Assembly: GCA_965228545.1 (NCBI GenBank)
Contig: OZ245822.1
Coordinates: forward strand, 2,790,001-2,854,000
From: HXMU1420-13 sp965228545
GTDB taxonomy: Bacteria; Bacteroidota; Rhodothermia; Balneolales; Balneolaceae
Length of the DNA: 64,000 nt
Reading direction: 5' to 3'
Below, piece by piece: positions 8,945-17,603 of this stretch; within the stretch, counting starts at the first letter, position 1, and each line of letters begins with the position of its first letter. A model generated the notes under the pieces. It was not told the origin of the DNA. It was given only the letters and a program-made list of their open reading frames with translations, and searched no databases. The position numbers and the translations under genes are program-made.

Positions 8945-11900
8945 ATGATTGATATACTTTTTATTGATATAGAGACGGATCGATCGGGGAAAATTCGGGA
9001 TTATGGCGCACTTTATCGCGATAAAGAGCTTCACGAAAGAAATCCCGGTAGACTGGCCGAATGGATTAAAGTAGCTAATACCATATGTGGCCATAATATT
9101 ATTAAACATGATATACCTGAACTAAAGAAAATTTTGGGTAATGAGATATTTAAAGGAAAAAAATACATAGACACTCTTCTCTGGTCTCCATTAATTTTTT
9201 CAGAAAACCCTTACCATCATCTTGTGAAGGGATATAAAATTGTCAATGATTCTGAGGTAAATAATCCTTTATCCGATTGTAAATTAACAAAGGACCTATT
9301 ACTTGAAGAACTAGTTGCCTTTAGAAAACTTGATAAAGATTACCGAAAGATTCTCTCCGCACTTCTTTCTGATAAAAATGAATTTAATAGCTTTCTTGAA
9401 CGTGCTTCTGAATTAAGCATTAGTTCTGCGACAAGTGAAATGGTATATCCGTTTGTTGAAGGTAAGCTCTGTCACAAAGTTAACCTTGATAGATTTATAC
9501 ACCAGCATCCAATTGAGTTGGCTTATGCACTGTCTATTATTCGCTTAGATAATAACGAATCAATTTTACCATTCTGGGTTAGAAAGCAATTTCCTGAAAC
9601 GGATCAAGTTATGAATGCGCTCCGCTTTTCCTCCTGTTCAGATCAAACGTGTGAGTATTGCACTACAAAATTAAATCCCAAAAAAGCATTAAAGACATAT
9701 TTCGGATATCCAGATTTTCGAAAGTTTGACGAGTCAAGGAAAATAAGCCTTCAAGAAGAGACAGTGCAAGCAGGTTTACAAGAGCACTCTTTTGTAGCAG
9801 TTTTCCCAACAGGTGGTGGAAAGTCTCTCACATTTCAACTACCTGCTTTAATCCGTGGCGATTGTACTCGTCATTTAACGGTAGTTATTTCTCCCTTGCA
9901 ATCTCTTATGAAAGATCAGGTGGATAACCTGCAGGATCGGTTTCAGATCACGAAAGCAGTAGCTATCAATGGTTTGTTATCGCCTCTTGAACGGCAAGAA
10001 GCATTTGAGCGTGTTGAGAAAGGGAGTGCTCATATTTTATATCTCTCTCCTGAGTCACTTAGATCACCGAGTATTTTACGGTTAATATCATCCCGATCAA
10101 TTGCACGATTTGTAATTGATGAAGCTCATTGCTTTTCAAGTTGGGGTCAGGATTTTAGAGTCGACTACTTATATATAGCTGAGTTTATTAAAAAAATTCA
10201 GGAAAGGAATTTCAATAAACCTATTCCAATTTCATGTTTTACCGCAACAGCTAAGCCTCAGGTTATAAGTGATATTAAATCATACTTCAGGTCACGTCTA
10301 GAGCTCGAATTAGAAGGATTTATAACCCAAAAAAGGCGTAAAAACTTATCGTTCGAAGTTTTAAAAACTGAAACTCCCGAAGGCAAAAAACATCAACTCT
10401 TTGACTTAGTACAAAAATCTGAGAAACCGATCATAATCTATGCTTCAAGAACGAAAGCTGTTGAAGGTGTAGCCACCGATCTTGCAAAATCTGGATTTAA
10501 GACTACATTTTTTCATGGTCAGCTTGATAAGGATGTAAAAAAGAAAAATATGGAAGATTTTATGTCAGGTAAATCTCCCATTATAGTTGCAACATCTGCG
10601 TTTGGAATGGGGGTTGATAAAGAGGACGTACGAACAGTTATTCATTATAACATTTCTGATTCCTTAGAGAATTACATTCAAGAAGCTGGACGTGCAGGAA
10701 GAAATGAGCACATCAAAGCAAAGTGTTTTATCCTATATAATGATTCGGATTTGAACAAGCATTTTAGCTTACTACAGCAGACCAAGCTCAACAAAAAAGA
10801 AATTGATGAAATATGGAAGTCTTTAAAAAGCCAAGCGAAACGTAGATCGAAAATAAGTCATTCAGCTTTGGAAATCGCAAAGTCAGCAGGCTGGGATATT
10901 GAACTCAAAGATTTAGAAACAAAGGTTAAAACAGCTATTTCATGTTTAGAAGATCGAGGGTTTTTGAAGCGTGAACAAAACTCATCAATGGTATACGCCG
11001 ATAGTTTGCTAGTTAAAAACTTTATGAGAGGTCAGTCACTTATTCAGCAATCAGACTTACTAACTGAAAAGGATAAACAAGACTGCGAAAGGGTATTGCA
11101 GCGAATTATTAAAGATGAAGAGACTAGACTTGAATATCTGTCAGATAGCACTCAGTTAACAATAGAAAAAGTACAGGAAAGTATTCGTACGTTACGTGAT
11201 TTGAATATTCTGGGTGATGCCAAAGATTTAACTGCTTTTCTAAATCTTAATAATTCAAAAAATGGTTCTGCAACTATTACAAAACATTTTCTGGAAATAG
11301 AAAGGTTTTTGTATCAATGGCTTGATAAAAAGGATCGTATCAAAATCTCCCTTCGGCAATTAAATCAGATTGTCATTGATTCAGGCAAGGTCGATTCTAC
11401 AGTTGATTCTATTCATAGAATTTTAGCCTATTGGGAGGTTCGCAGGTGTATTACCAAAAAGAGAATAGACCGAGAAAAAGAGATTTATGAAATTGTGGTT
11501 AAGAGTAAAGTAGATCTGGATAATGATGTAGAATGGCGACACAAATTATCTGGGTCAATCATTAAAATTTTAACAGATTTTGCGATTACTCAAAATAATC
11601 CCATTAAACAAAAAGATCAGGTACCGGTTGGATTCTCATTAATTGAATTGAGAGATAACAATCTGTTTATGGGAAAAGTAGTTGAGGGAGGCACCAGTAA
11701 ATATGAGAAAACTTTGTTGTTTCTAAACCAAATCAACGCTATAAAACTCGAAGGTGGTTTTATGGTATCCTATAATCGGCTAAACATTGAAGATATAAAA
11801 GGAAAAGAGAAGCCAAACTTTAAAGTAGAAGACTATGCAAAAATGGAGATGCACTATCAACACAAAACGGAGCAAATACATATTGTTGGCGAATATGCAA

Positions 11901-13759
11901 AGAAATGTGTTGATAACTATGAGTCTGCTCTATCTTATGTAAACGATTATTTTACTTTGGAGTATGAAGAGTTTTTAGCTAGATATTTTCCTAGAAGAAA
12001 ATCAGAAATCAGACGGCCACTCACCCCCGATAAGTTTAAGGAAGTTATAAAAGATCTTGATACAGATCAGACCCAGGTCTTAAACGATAATAAGTCAGAT
12101 CATATTCTTGTACTTGCTGGTCCTGGCTCAGGAAAGACAAAAGTATTGGTTCATAAAATTGCTAGTTTATTGCTTTTAGAAGACATAAAGCCGGAACAGT
12201 TTTTAATGCTGACATTTTCAAAATCAGCGGCAATGGAATTTCGACAAAGGATTAGAAAGCTTGTTCCAGAGTTCACCGGTTTAATAAAAATCACAACTTT
12301 TCATGGCTTTTGTTTTGAATTGATGGGGCAATTAGGTGATTTGGTAAAATCTCAAAACATTATTTCGGAATGCCTAGAAGGAATAAAGAATGAAGATGTA
12401 GATACGACTATTATTTCAAATAAAAGTGTCTTACTTCTCGATGAGTTTCAGGATATTAATCAACAAGAATGGAACTTAATTAAGAAAATCATTGAAATTG
12501 CAGGAAATATTAGGGTGATAGCAGTTGGAGATGACGATCAGAACATTTATGAATTTAGAGGGGCTTCTAACAGATTCATGAAAGAATACCAAAAGACTTA
12601 TCAATCAGTCCAATATAGTTTAATAAAGAATTATCGTAGTAGAGAAGGGATTATAAAATTTAATAATCAATTGTTGTCGACAATACCAAATCGTCTGAAG
12701 TTGGAAAAATTGATTCCTGCTAAAAAAACTAAACAGGCAAGGATAAGCATCACAAAATATTTAACTAAAAATCTGGTGCAACCTTTGGTTAATTCTATCT
12801 CCAGTGCTGAAACTAACGGAACACAAGCGGTGCTAGTTCATACCAATAGAGAAGCGCTGATGCTAAGTTCTTTACTTGAGATGAGAGGATATAAAACTAG
12901 ATTACTTGCTGGGTTTGATGGATTTAATTTAAATCAATTAGATGAAATAAGATCATTTACTAATGTTTTAAAAAATAATGTTGATGATACCGGTTTGATC
13001 TACGAAGAAAACTGGAAAAACAGTCTTGAATGGTTTAAAAAGAAATATACAGGTACTCTTCATTTTACAACTTGCCTAAGTGTTTTACACCAATTTGAAA
13101 AAGCATATCCTGAGAAAAAAATACTAGTAGAGTGGTATGAATACAGTCGTGAAATAAAAATGGAGGATGCAATTCGCATTGACTCTTCGTTAATAGTCGT
13201 TTCGACTATGCATAAAGCAAAAGGGAAGGAATTCGATCATGTTTGGCTACTTTTAGAAGACTTCAATTTCTCTACTGATGCAGCTAAAAGGCAAATTTAT
13301 GTAGCATGTTCCAGGGCAAAAGAATCTTTACATATTCATACTAATACTTCTTTTTTTGATAACATTAAAGTAGATGAGCAAAAGGTATTTCATTATTCCC
13401 AGCCTACAGCTCCGCCAGCTTTTTATGATTTAGTATTGAGCCATAAAGATGTAAATCTGGGTGATCAGAAATATCACTCAAATTCAATAAGCATCAATAC
13501 CTTAAATACTGGTGATTCTCTAAAAATAGATTCCGTAAATTTTGGTGAAAATCAAGCTTTTGGCTTTCGTTGTGATAAGTCTAAAAATGTAATGCTTTTT
13601 TCTAAAGCCTTTGTAAACAAAGAGCTTAAAGAATTAGAAAAGTCAGGGTATTACCTAAGAAAAGCCAGAGTAGAATATCTAGTGCACTGGTATGATAAAG
13701 ACGAAGAAAAGGAATATAAGATTGTATTGCCCAGGTTGAGGTTTTTGAAGCGTAAATAG
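8945..13759 (+). CDS. DEDD exonuclease-RecQ helicase-UvrD helicase triple fusion
   Basis: A 1604-residue DNA-processing protein with three catalytic units. Residues 1-120 form a DEDD 3'-5' exonuclease fold: FIDIET (D8, E10), GHNIIKHD (D56) and NNPLSDCKL (D111). A CxxxxCxxC motif (C232, C237, C240) may bind zinc. Residues 270-600 are a RecQ-type SF2 helicase: PTGGGKS (about 289-295), DEAH (393-396), ATSAFGMGVD, QEAGRAGRN. From about 1050 to 1500 there is a UvrD/Rep SF1 helicase: GPGSGKT (about 1058), DEFQD (about 1165), GDDDQNIYEFRGA (about 1197), NYRS, MHKAKGKEFDHVWLL (about 1418) and CSRAK. All key motifs look intact. The gene is much more AT-rich than the housekeeping genes. Similar large RecQ-UvrD fusions are known in Bacteroidota, with no settled role. 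It converges on the HNH/methyltransferase-HIT pair, now separated by an IS. Confidence 0.92.
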   Translation: MIDILFIDIETDRSGKIRDYGALYRDKELHERNPGRLAEWIKVANTICGHNIIKHDIPELKKILGNEIFKGKKYIDTLLWSPLIFSENPYHHLVKGYKIVNDSEVNNPLSDCKLTKDLLLEELVAFRKLDKDYRKILSALLSDKNEFNSFLERASELSISSATSEMVYPFVEGKLCHKVNLDRFIHQHPIELAYALSIIRLDNNESILPFWVRKQFPETDQVMNALRFSSCSDQTCEYCTTKLNPKKALKTYFGYPDFRKFDESRKISLQEETVQAGLQEHSFVAVFPTGGGKSLTFQLPALIRGDCTRHLTVVISPLQSLMKDQVDNLQDRFQITKAVAINGLLSPLERQEAFERVEKGSAHILYLSPESLRSPSILRLISSRSIARFVIDEAHCFSSWGQDFRVDYLYIAEFIKKIQERNFNKPIPISCFTATAKPQVISDIKSYFRSRLELELEGFITQKRRKNLSFEVLKTETPEGKKHQLFDLVQKSEKPIIIYASRTKAVEGVATDLAKSGFKTTFFHGQLDKDVKKKNMEDFMSGKSPIIVATSAFGMGVDKEDVRTVIHYNISDSLENYIQEAGRAGRNEHIKAKCFILYNDSDLNKHFSLLQQTKLNKKEIDEIWKSLKSQAKRRSKISHSALEIAKSAGWDIELKDLETKVKTAISCLEDRGFLKREQNSSMVYADSLLVKNFMRGQSLIQQSDLLTEKDKQDCERVLQRIIKDEETRLEYLSDSTQLTIEKVQESIRTLRDLNILGDAKDLTAFLNLNNSKNGSATITKHFLEIERFLYQWLDKKDRIKISLRQLNQIVIDSGKVDSTVDSIHRILAYWEVRRCITKKRIDREKEIYEIVVKSKVDLDNDVEWRHKLSGSIIKILTDFAITQNNPIKQKDQVPVGFSLIELRDNNLFMGKVVEGGTSKYEKTLLFLNQINAIKLEGGFMVSYNRLNIEDIKGKEKPNFKVEDYAKMEMHYQHKTEQIHIVGEYAKKCVDNYESALSYVNDYFTLEYEEFLARYFPRRKSEIRRPLTPDKFKEVIKDLDTDQTQVLNDNKSDHILVLAGPGSGKTKVLVHKIASLLLLEDIKPEQFLMLTFSKSAAMEFRQRIRKLVPEFTGLIKITTFHGFCFELMGQLGDLVKSQNIISECLEGIKNEDVDTTIISNKSVLLLDEFQDINQQEWNLIKKIIEIAGNIRVIAVGDDDQNIYEFRGASNRFMKEYQKTYQSVQYSLIKNYRSREGIIKFNNQLLSTIPNRLKLEKLIPAKKTKQARISITKYLTKNLVQPLVNSISSAETNGTQAVLVHTNREALMLSSLLEMRGYKTRLLAGFDGFNLNQLDEIRSFTNVLKNNVDDTGLIYEENWKNSLEWFKKKYTGTLHFTTCLSVLHQFEKAYPEKKILVEWYEYSREIKMEDAIRIDSSLIVVSTMHKAKGKEFDHVWLLLEDFNFSTDAAKRQIYVACSRAKESLHIHTNTSFFDNIKVDEQKVFHYSQPTAPPAFYDLVLSHKDVNLGDQKYHSNSISINTLNTGDSLKIDSVNFGENQAFGFRCDKSKNVMLFSKAFVNKELKELEKSGYYLRKARVEYLVHWYDKDEEKEYKIVLPRLRFLKRK

Positions 13760-13761
13760 CG

Positions 13762-13769
13762 GCAATAGA
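13762..13769. repeat. Target-site duplication, left copy
   Basis: GCAATAGA flanks the insertion sequence directly on its left, immediately after the helicase stop codon; the same 8 bp recur at 15090-15097. Eight-bp duplications are typical of IS256-family transposition. Confidence 0.85.
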
Positions 13770-15089
13770 GGGAGTGTAATTTAAACTCTGTCTGATTATT
13801 TATTCGGGTTTGGGATGTCGATTTATATCCAATGGCAAGCGCTCACCAAATCTAATTGCCAGCTGCTGTACAGTCAAGCTCCAGTTTTGCAGAGGCGAGG
13901 TCCATTTTTTCTCAATGTTTTTAGTCGCCAGGTACACCAGTTTTAACAACGCCATATCACTGGTGAAAGCGCCCTTAGTCTTGGTTACTTTTCGAATCTG
14001 GCGGTGATAGCCTTCCACAGCATTTGTGGTATAAATCAGCTTTCGGATTGGAGCCGTATACTGGAAATAAGTGGTTAGCTTTTCCCAGTTATTCTGCCAA
14101 GAGGCTATAACAATAGGATATTTTGCCTCCCACTTGCCAGCCAAGTTTTCCAGCTCCATCTCGGCCATATCTTTGGTCTCGGCTCGGTATACTTGCTTGA
14201 GATCCCGCATGAACTCCTTCTGATCCTTACTGGCCACATACTTGCAGGAGTTGCGGATCTGATGGACAATACAGCTTTGAACTTCGGCTTTCGGGTAGAC
14301 ACTCCCAATGGCTTCGGTAAAGCCTCTCAGGTTATCCGTACAGGCAATCAGGATATCTTCCAGCCCCCGGTTGTGCAGATCAGTGAGCACCGATAACCAA
14401 AAGTTGGCTCCTTCACTCTCCGAGATATAGGTGCCCAACACCTCTTTACGACCTTCTGGATTGATGCCCAGGATATTGTAAAGCGCTTTATGCTGCACCC
14501 GCCCTTCATCGCGCACTTTGTAGTGCATGGCATCCAGCCACACAATACAGTAGACGGGTTCAAGTGGGCGAGCCTGCCAGGCTTTGACCTGGGGGATGAT
14601 TCGGTCGGTAATCTCCGAGAGCACCGTGTGAGAGATCTCACTGTCGTACATCTCCTTGATGTGGGTACTGATGTCCCGAAGGCTCATTCCCAGCCCATAC
14701 AAGCCAATAATTTTGTCGGCAAGGTTATCGGCCAGGATCGTCTCCCGCTTTTTTATGATTTGTGGGGAAAATGAGCTTTGCCGATCCTGGGGCGTGTCGA
14801 TCTGGAAAGTTCCTTCGGCGCTTTTGATCGTCTTGGTCCCCTTGCCATTTCGTTTATTTCCTGTCTGACGCTCCTCCTCACTCAGATGAGCGTCCATCTC
14901 CGCCTGCAAAGCGGCTTCTAAAAACTGCTTGAGCATCGGTGCAAACGCCCCGTCTTTGCCAAGCAAAGGTTTACCGGATTTAAATTGCTCCAGCGCTTTT
15001 TTTTGTAATTGGTCTAATTCTTCCTGTGTCATGACGGTCTAAGTTAACTCTATTTTTGGTTACTTAGACAGAGTTCAGCTTACACTCTC
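13770..15089. mobile_element. Complete IS256-family insertion sequence (about 1320 bp)
   Basis: Terminal inverted repeats match at 20 of 24 positions: the left end GGGAGTGTAATTTAAACTCT and, reversed, the right end GAGAGTGTAAGCTGAACTCT, both continuing GTCT. The element carries one full-length transposase on the minus strand and is flanked by the direct repeat GCAATAGA. Its GC content is clearly higher than that of the helicase and HNH genes around it, so it arrived separately and later. It sits in the few bases between the convergent helicase and methyltransferase-HIT genes, disrupting neither. Confidence 0.9.
13800..15032 (-). CDS. IS256-family transposase
   Basis: A 410-residue mutator-type DDE transposase. 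Visible signatures are the N-terminal LKQFLEAALQAEMDAHL helix region, VWLDAMHYKVRDEG (first catalytic Asp), CTDNLRGFTEAI (second Asp) and TNAVEGYHRQIRKVTKTKG (catalytic Glu with the family K-R/H-R context). The length is normal for the family and no frameshift or stop is seen, so the element may still be active. The start is the ATG at 15032, about 57 bp inside the right inverted repeat. Confidence 0.95.
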   Translation of the reverse strand: MTQEELDQLQKKALEQFKSGKPLLGKDGAFAPMLKQFLEAALQAEMDAHLSEEERQTGNKRNGKGTKTIKSAEGTFQIDTPQDRQSSFSPQIIKKRETILADNLADKIIGLYGLGMSLRDISTHIKEMYDSEISHTVLSEITDRIIPQVKAWQARPLEPVYCIVWLDAMHYKVRDEGRVQHKALYNILGINPEGRKEVLGTYISESEGANFWLSVLTDLHNRGLEDILIACTDNLRGFTEAIGSVYPKAEVQSCIVHQIRNSCKYVASKDQKEFMRDLKQVYRAETKDMAEMELENLAGKWEAKYPIVIASWQNNWEKLTTYFQYTAPIRKLIYTTNAVEGYHRQIRKVTKTKGAFTSDMALLKLVYLATKNIEKKWTSPLQNWSLTVQQLAIRFGERLPLDINRHPKPE

Positions 15090-15097
15090 GCAATAGA
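15090..15097. repeat. Target-site duplication, right copy
   Basis: GCAATAGA, identical to 13762-13769, abuts the right inverted repeat of the insertion sequence and ends 2 bp before the last base of the methyltransferase-HIT gene. Confidence 0.85.
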
Positions 15098-15098
15098 A

Positions 15099-15950
15099 TC
15101 AATAATCACCCATCCCGGGAATTACATTTCTTATGCCACCACGCGGGTTTTCAACATCTCCGTTGTACCTTGGAATAATATGAATATGAGTATGAAATAT
15201 CGTTTGTCCAGCCGATTCATTCATATTGAAGCCAACATTATATCCATCGGGATTATACTTCTTATCTAAAATACCCTTCACACGTTCTAGCATAATCTGA
15301 CAAGCAGTTTTCTCTTTATCAGTCAGTTGAAAATAATTTGATGATTTACGTTTGGGTATCACTAAAGCATGGCCAGGACTTACAGGATACTTATCATAAA
15401 TACTATAAACCGTTGCTAATTCTGATATCAATTTTGAATCACTAGACGGGTTTTCAAAAACTCCTTCTTTCCCGCTTTCTAATTGAGTGAAATGTTGATA
15501 TTCATAGATTTCACAAAAATCATTCTTAAACATAGATTTGTAGGGCAATTGCACGTTGCATTGGTAGGTGTTTACTTTGTGTACATAATGATTGCGAAAA
15601 CCCTGTCTTTTTAAATCTCTTCTAACTGTAAAATAAGCCTTTCCTGATGGCTTAAGAAGCTCACTTACAGACATTAAAACTAAAGCTTGTTCTTCTGGGA
15701 GTAATACATTTAGAACGTACTGACAAATAATGGTATCGAATTTTTTATCAGGATACTCGGGCGCATAATGTGGGTCATACGCCGTGCAGTCAAGTCCTTT
15801 TTTGCGTAAAAACTCAACATCTTTTCCAAACCCAGAGCCAAAATCAAGCACGTCTCCTTTAATGACTCCTAAATTGTATAGCTTTCGCGTTGGGAAGGAA
15901 ACTTTGTCTCGTTCCTTAGCAGTGAGATGGGAGTTGGGGTTTTCTTTCAT
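15099..15950 (-). CDS. Class I SAM methyltransferase-HIT domain fusion
   Basis: A 283-residue two-domain protein. Residues 8-130 are a class I methyltransferase: VLDFGSGFGKD (34-44, SAM motif I), CTAYDPHYAPEYPD (motif II region), DTIICQYVLNVL and LLKPSGKAYFTVR. The LTAKERDKVSFPTRKL start and DPHY text recall the putative methyltransferases found with DNA phosphorothioation genes. Residues about 165-283 are a HIT hydrolase: SPGHALVIPKR, then the histidine triad HTHIHIIPR (H253, H255, H257) and PRGGIRNVIP. HIT enzymes cleave nucleotide-phosphate bonds; aprataxin, a HIT protein, removes AMP from DNA 5' ends. The ATG overlaps the stop of the HNH gene (TAATG), so translation is coupled. AT-rich like its partner. 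Substrates are unknown. Confidence 0.85.
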   Translation of the reverse strand: MKENPNSHLTAKERDKVSFPTRKLYNLGVIKGDVLDFGSGFGKDVEFLRKKGLDCTAYDPHYAPEYPDKKFDTIICQYVLNVLLPEEQALVLMSVSELLKPSGKAYFTVRRDLKRQGFRNHYVHKVNTYQCNVQLPYKSMFKNDFCEIYEYQHFTQLESGKEGVFENPSSDSKLISELATVYSIYDKYPVSPGHALVIPKRKSSNYFQLTDKEKTACQIMLERVKGILDKKYNPDGYNVGFNMNESAGQTIFHTHIHIIPRYNGDVENPRGGIRNVIPGMGDY

Positions 15951-17074
15951 TACAAATTGAAGGCTTCAAAACCACGGGTATTGATTAAATATCGACTTTT
16001 CTCTTTCAACGAATCAAAGGCTAGGTTTTCCCAATTGTTTTGATCATAATTATTTTTTGAGATAAGATTGACAAACATCTCATTTTCAAACCCCTTCTGT
16101 TCCTCTCCTTTTATGAATTTCCAATAAGTAATTATCTGATCTTTTCGTTTATTCAACAATTCTAGTGATGGAATTTTGTTACTCTTTGTATTATTAATTT
16201 TTGCCTTTGCTGGTAGCAAATTCCACAAGTCGTTATTACGCCATATTGAAAATGGTAAAACATGATCAATATTTAAGTCATTTGAAATCATATTGCCAGA
16301 CCAAACACATTCCAAACCATCGTTTTTCTTCTTAAGGTGTTTAAAGATCTTTTCAGAAAACAAAACATTTCTAGCTTCTTGTGGTGCCTTTAGAATAGTT
16401 TCTAACACAAAGCCTTTATTCAATTTCTTGTCCCTTTCTACTGTGAATTCAGCCCAATTAATTAGAATAGAATGCATTCCTGTTACAAAACTACCAAGTA
16501 TGTCCATTGCTTCGTAGTATTCTTGAGAGATTGAAAATTCAGAATAATTTTCGATAAGAAAATTAATATCAATCTTCTTTGGCTGTCGTAATTGTTGCGT
16601 GGAGGGTAATAAATTATAGATACCATAATCAGTTCCAGTAACTGACTTTCCAATGTATCGCATTGGTTGATTTCTGATTGTATCACGGAGTTTTTTACTG
16701 AGAAGGAATACTGTCTCTTCAATTTCATCAGGTAAATTACCTCGGATAAGTTCCGAGTAAAAAACGGAAAGCCCTCCCCTAGTTAGATAATAATCAGTTA
16801 CTTTTTTGAACAATTTTCGAAAAGAAAGTGTGAAAGAGCGAAGATTGTCTCCATTTTTCTGTGGGAGATCATTCTCAATAATTGGATAGTAATACTCCAA
16901 CCATTTAAGAATTAGTAAACCAACTGGTAGGATTACACGACCATCACCCAATCTCATGTAAGGAGATCGCCCTTGAATAATCTCTATCGTAGAACGAAGT
17001 AAAGCAAATTTATAAGTAGTGTCTTTACTATCTCGCTCTATTATTTGATTGATATTTTTTAAGACCTCATACAA
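15950..17074 (-). CDS. HNH endonuclease-domain protein
   Basis: A 374-residue protein; the N-terminal 240 residues are helical and unrecognised, and the C-terminal third is an HNH nuclease. C256, W258, S259 and G260 (CVWSG) precede NIDHVLPFS (D270, H271), NLLPAKAKINNTKSNKIP (N285, N294, K300), which supply the beta-beta-alpha metal residues. The only possible start after an in-frame TGA is the TTG at 17074, 12 nt after the DUF3127 stop, suggesting read-through transcription and coupling. The gene is very AT-rich, unlike DUF3127. Overlap with the methyltransferase-HIT start (TAATG) makes the two a unit. DNA cleavage is likely; the target is unknown. Confidence 0.82.
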   Translation of the reverse strand: MYEVLKNINQIIERDSKDTTYKFALLRSTIEIIQGRSPYMRLGDGRVILPVGLLILKWLEYYYPIIENDLPQKNGDNLRSFTLSFRKLFKKVTDYYLTRGGLSVFYSELIRGNLPDEIEETVFLLSKKLRDTIRNQPMRYIGKSVTGTDYGIYNLLPSTQQLRQPKKIDINFLIENYSEFSISQEYYEAMDILGSFVTGMHSILINWAEFTVERDKKLNKGFVLETILKAPQEARNVLFSEKIFKHLKKKNDGLECVWSGNMISNDLNIDHVLPFSIWRNNDLWNLLPAKAKINNTKSNKIPSLELLNKRKDQIITYWKFIKGEEQKGFENEMFVNLISKNNYDQNNWENLAFDSLKEKSRYLINTRGFEAFNL

Positions 17075-17086
17075 AGTGAAGTAACA

Positions 17087-17464
17087 TCAAAAAGGCAAAT
17101 CATCATCGATATCATCAAAGCTCGTGGTGTCGATTTCGAAGCCTTCGGTGCTTGGGGGCGGTGGTCCTTGTTGAGTCGGCGCGTTTTGCTGTCCAGTGCC
17201 TTGTTCAATTTTCCAGGCTTTAACATCGGTATACCAATTGCCGTTGTATTCCCGGCTTTGGAGGTCTACCGAGGCTGTAACATCCATGCCTTCCTGCACC
17301 GCCTGCTGATCGATGTTATCGCCCCACTGTGTGATGCATACTTTCTTCGGGTATTTGCCCGAAATTTCGAGGATGAAATCGCGTTTTCTCCAAGGTCCGT
17401 TTTTCCCTTGCCCGCCTTGCTCTTTTAATACCTGAACTACTTTTCCTTGTAAGCGAATGTCCAT
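17087..17464 (-). CDS. DUF3127 protein with an SSB-like acidic C-terminal tip
   Basis: A 125-residue protein of the DUF3127 family. Residues 1-85 form a small OB-like beta domain (MDIRLQGKVVQVLKEQGGQG, KRDFILEISGKYPKKVCITQWGDN, NGNWYTDVKAWKIE). The rest is a flexible linker rich in Gln, Pro and Gly ending FDDIDDDLPF. That tip closely resembles the DDDIPF end of bacterial SSB, which docks RecQ, exonuclease I and other genome-maintenance proteins. Role in single-strand DNA or RNA binding is inferred from this architecture, not shown. Base composition is native. It is the head gene of the transcript continuing into HNH and methyltransferase-HIT. Confidence 0.8.
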   Translation of the reverse strand: MDIRLQGKVVQVLKEQGGQGKNGPWRKRDFILEISGKYPKKVCITQWGDNIDQQAVQEGMDVTASVDLQSREYNGNWYTDVKAWKIEQGTGQQNAPTQQGPPPPSTEGFEIDTTSFDDIDDDLPF

Positions 17465-17531
17465 TTGAATCTCTGTTTTTATTTGGTTTTAGCGGAATGT
17501 AATTAACTTCATGGTGAATTTTAAGTGCTAA

Positions 17532-17586
17532 GTTTTAAATGTTAAATGATTGATTAGAAGACATTCGGGCATTTAACATTTAAAAC
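17532..17586. repeat. Perfect 17-bp inverted repeat between DUF3127 and the MDR gene
   Basis: GTTTTAAATGTTAAATG at 17532-17548 is exactly complementary to CATTTAACATTTAAAAC at 17570-17586, with a 21-nt loop. The arms use the TTAAATGTT word also found in the dispersed repeats at 3.7, 5.5 and 7.6 kb. It lies in the leader region of the DUF3127 transcript. Confidence 0.8.
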
Positions 17587-17603
17587 TCAACATTTAACAA
17601 TTC

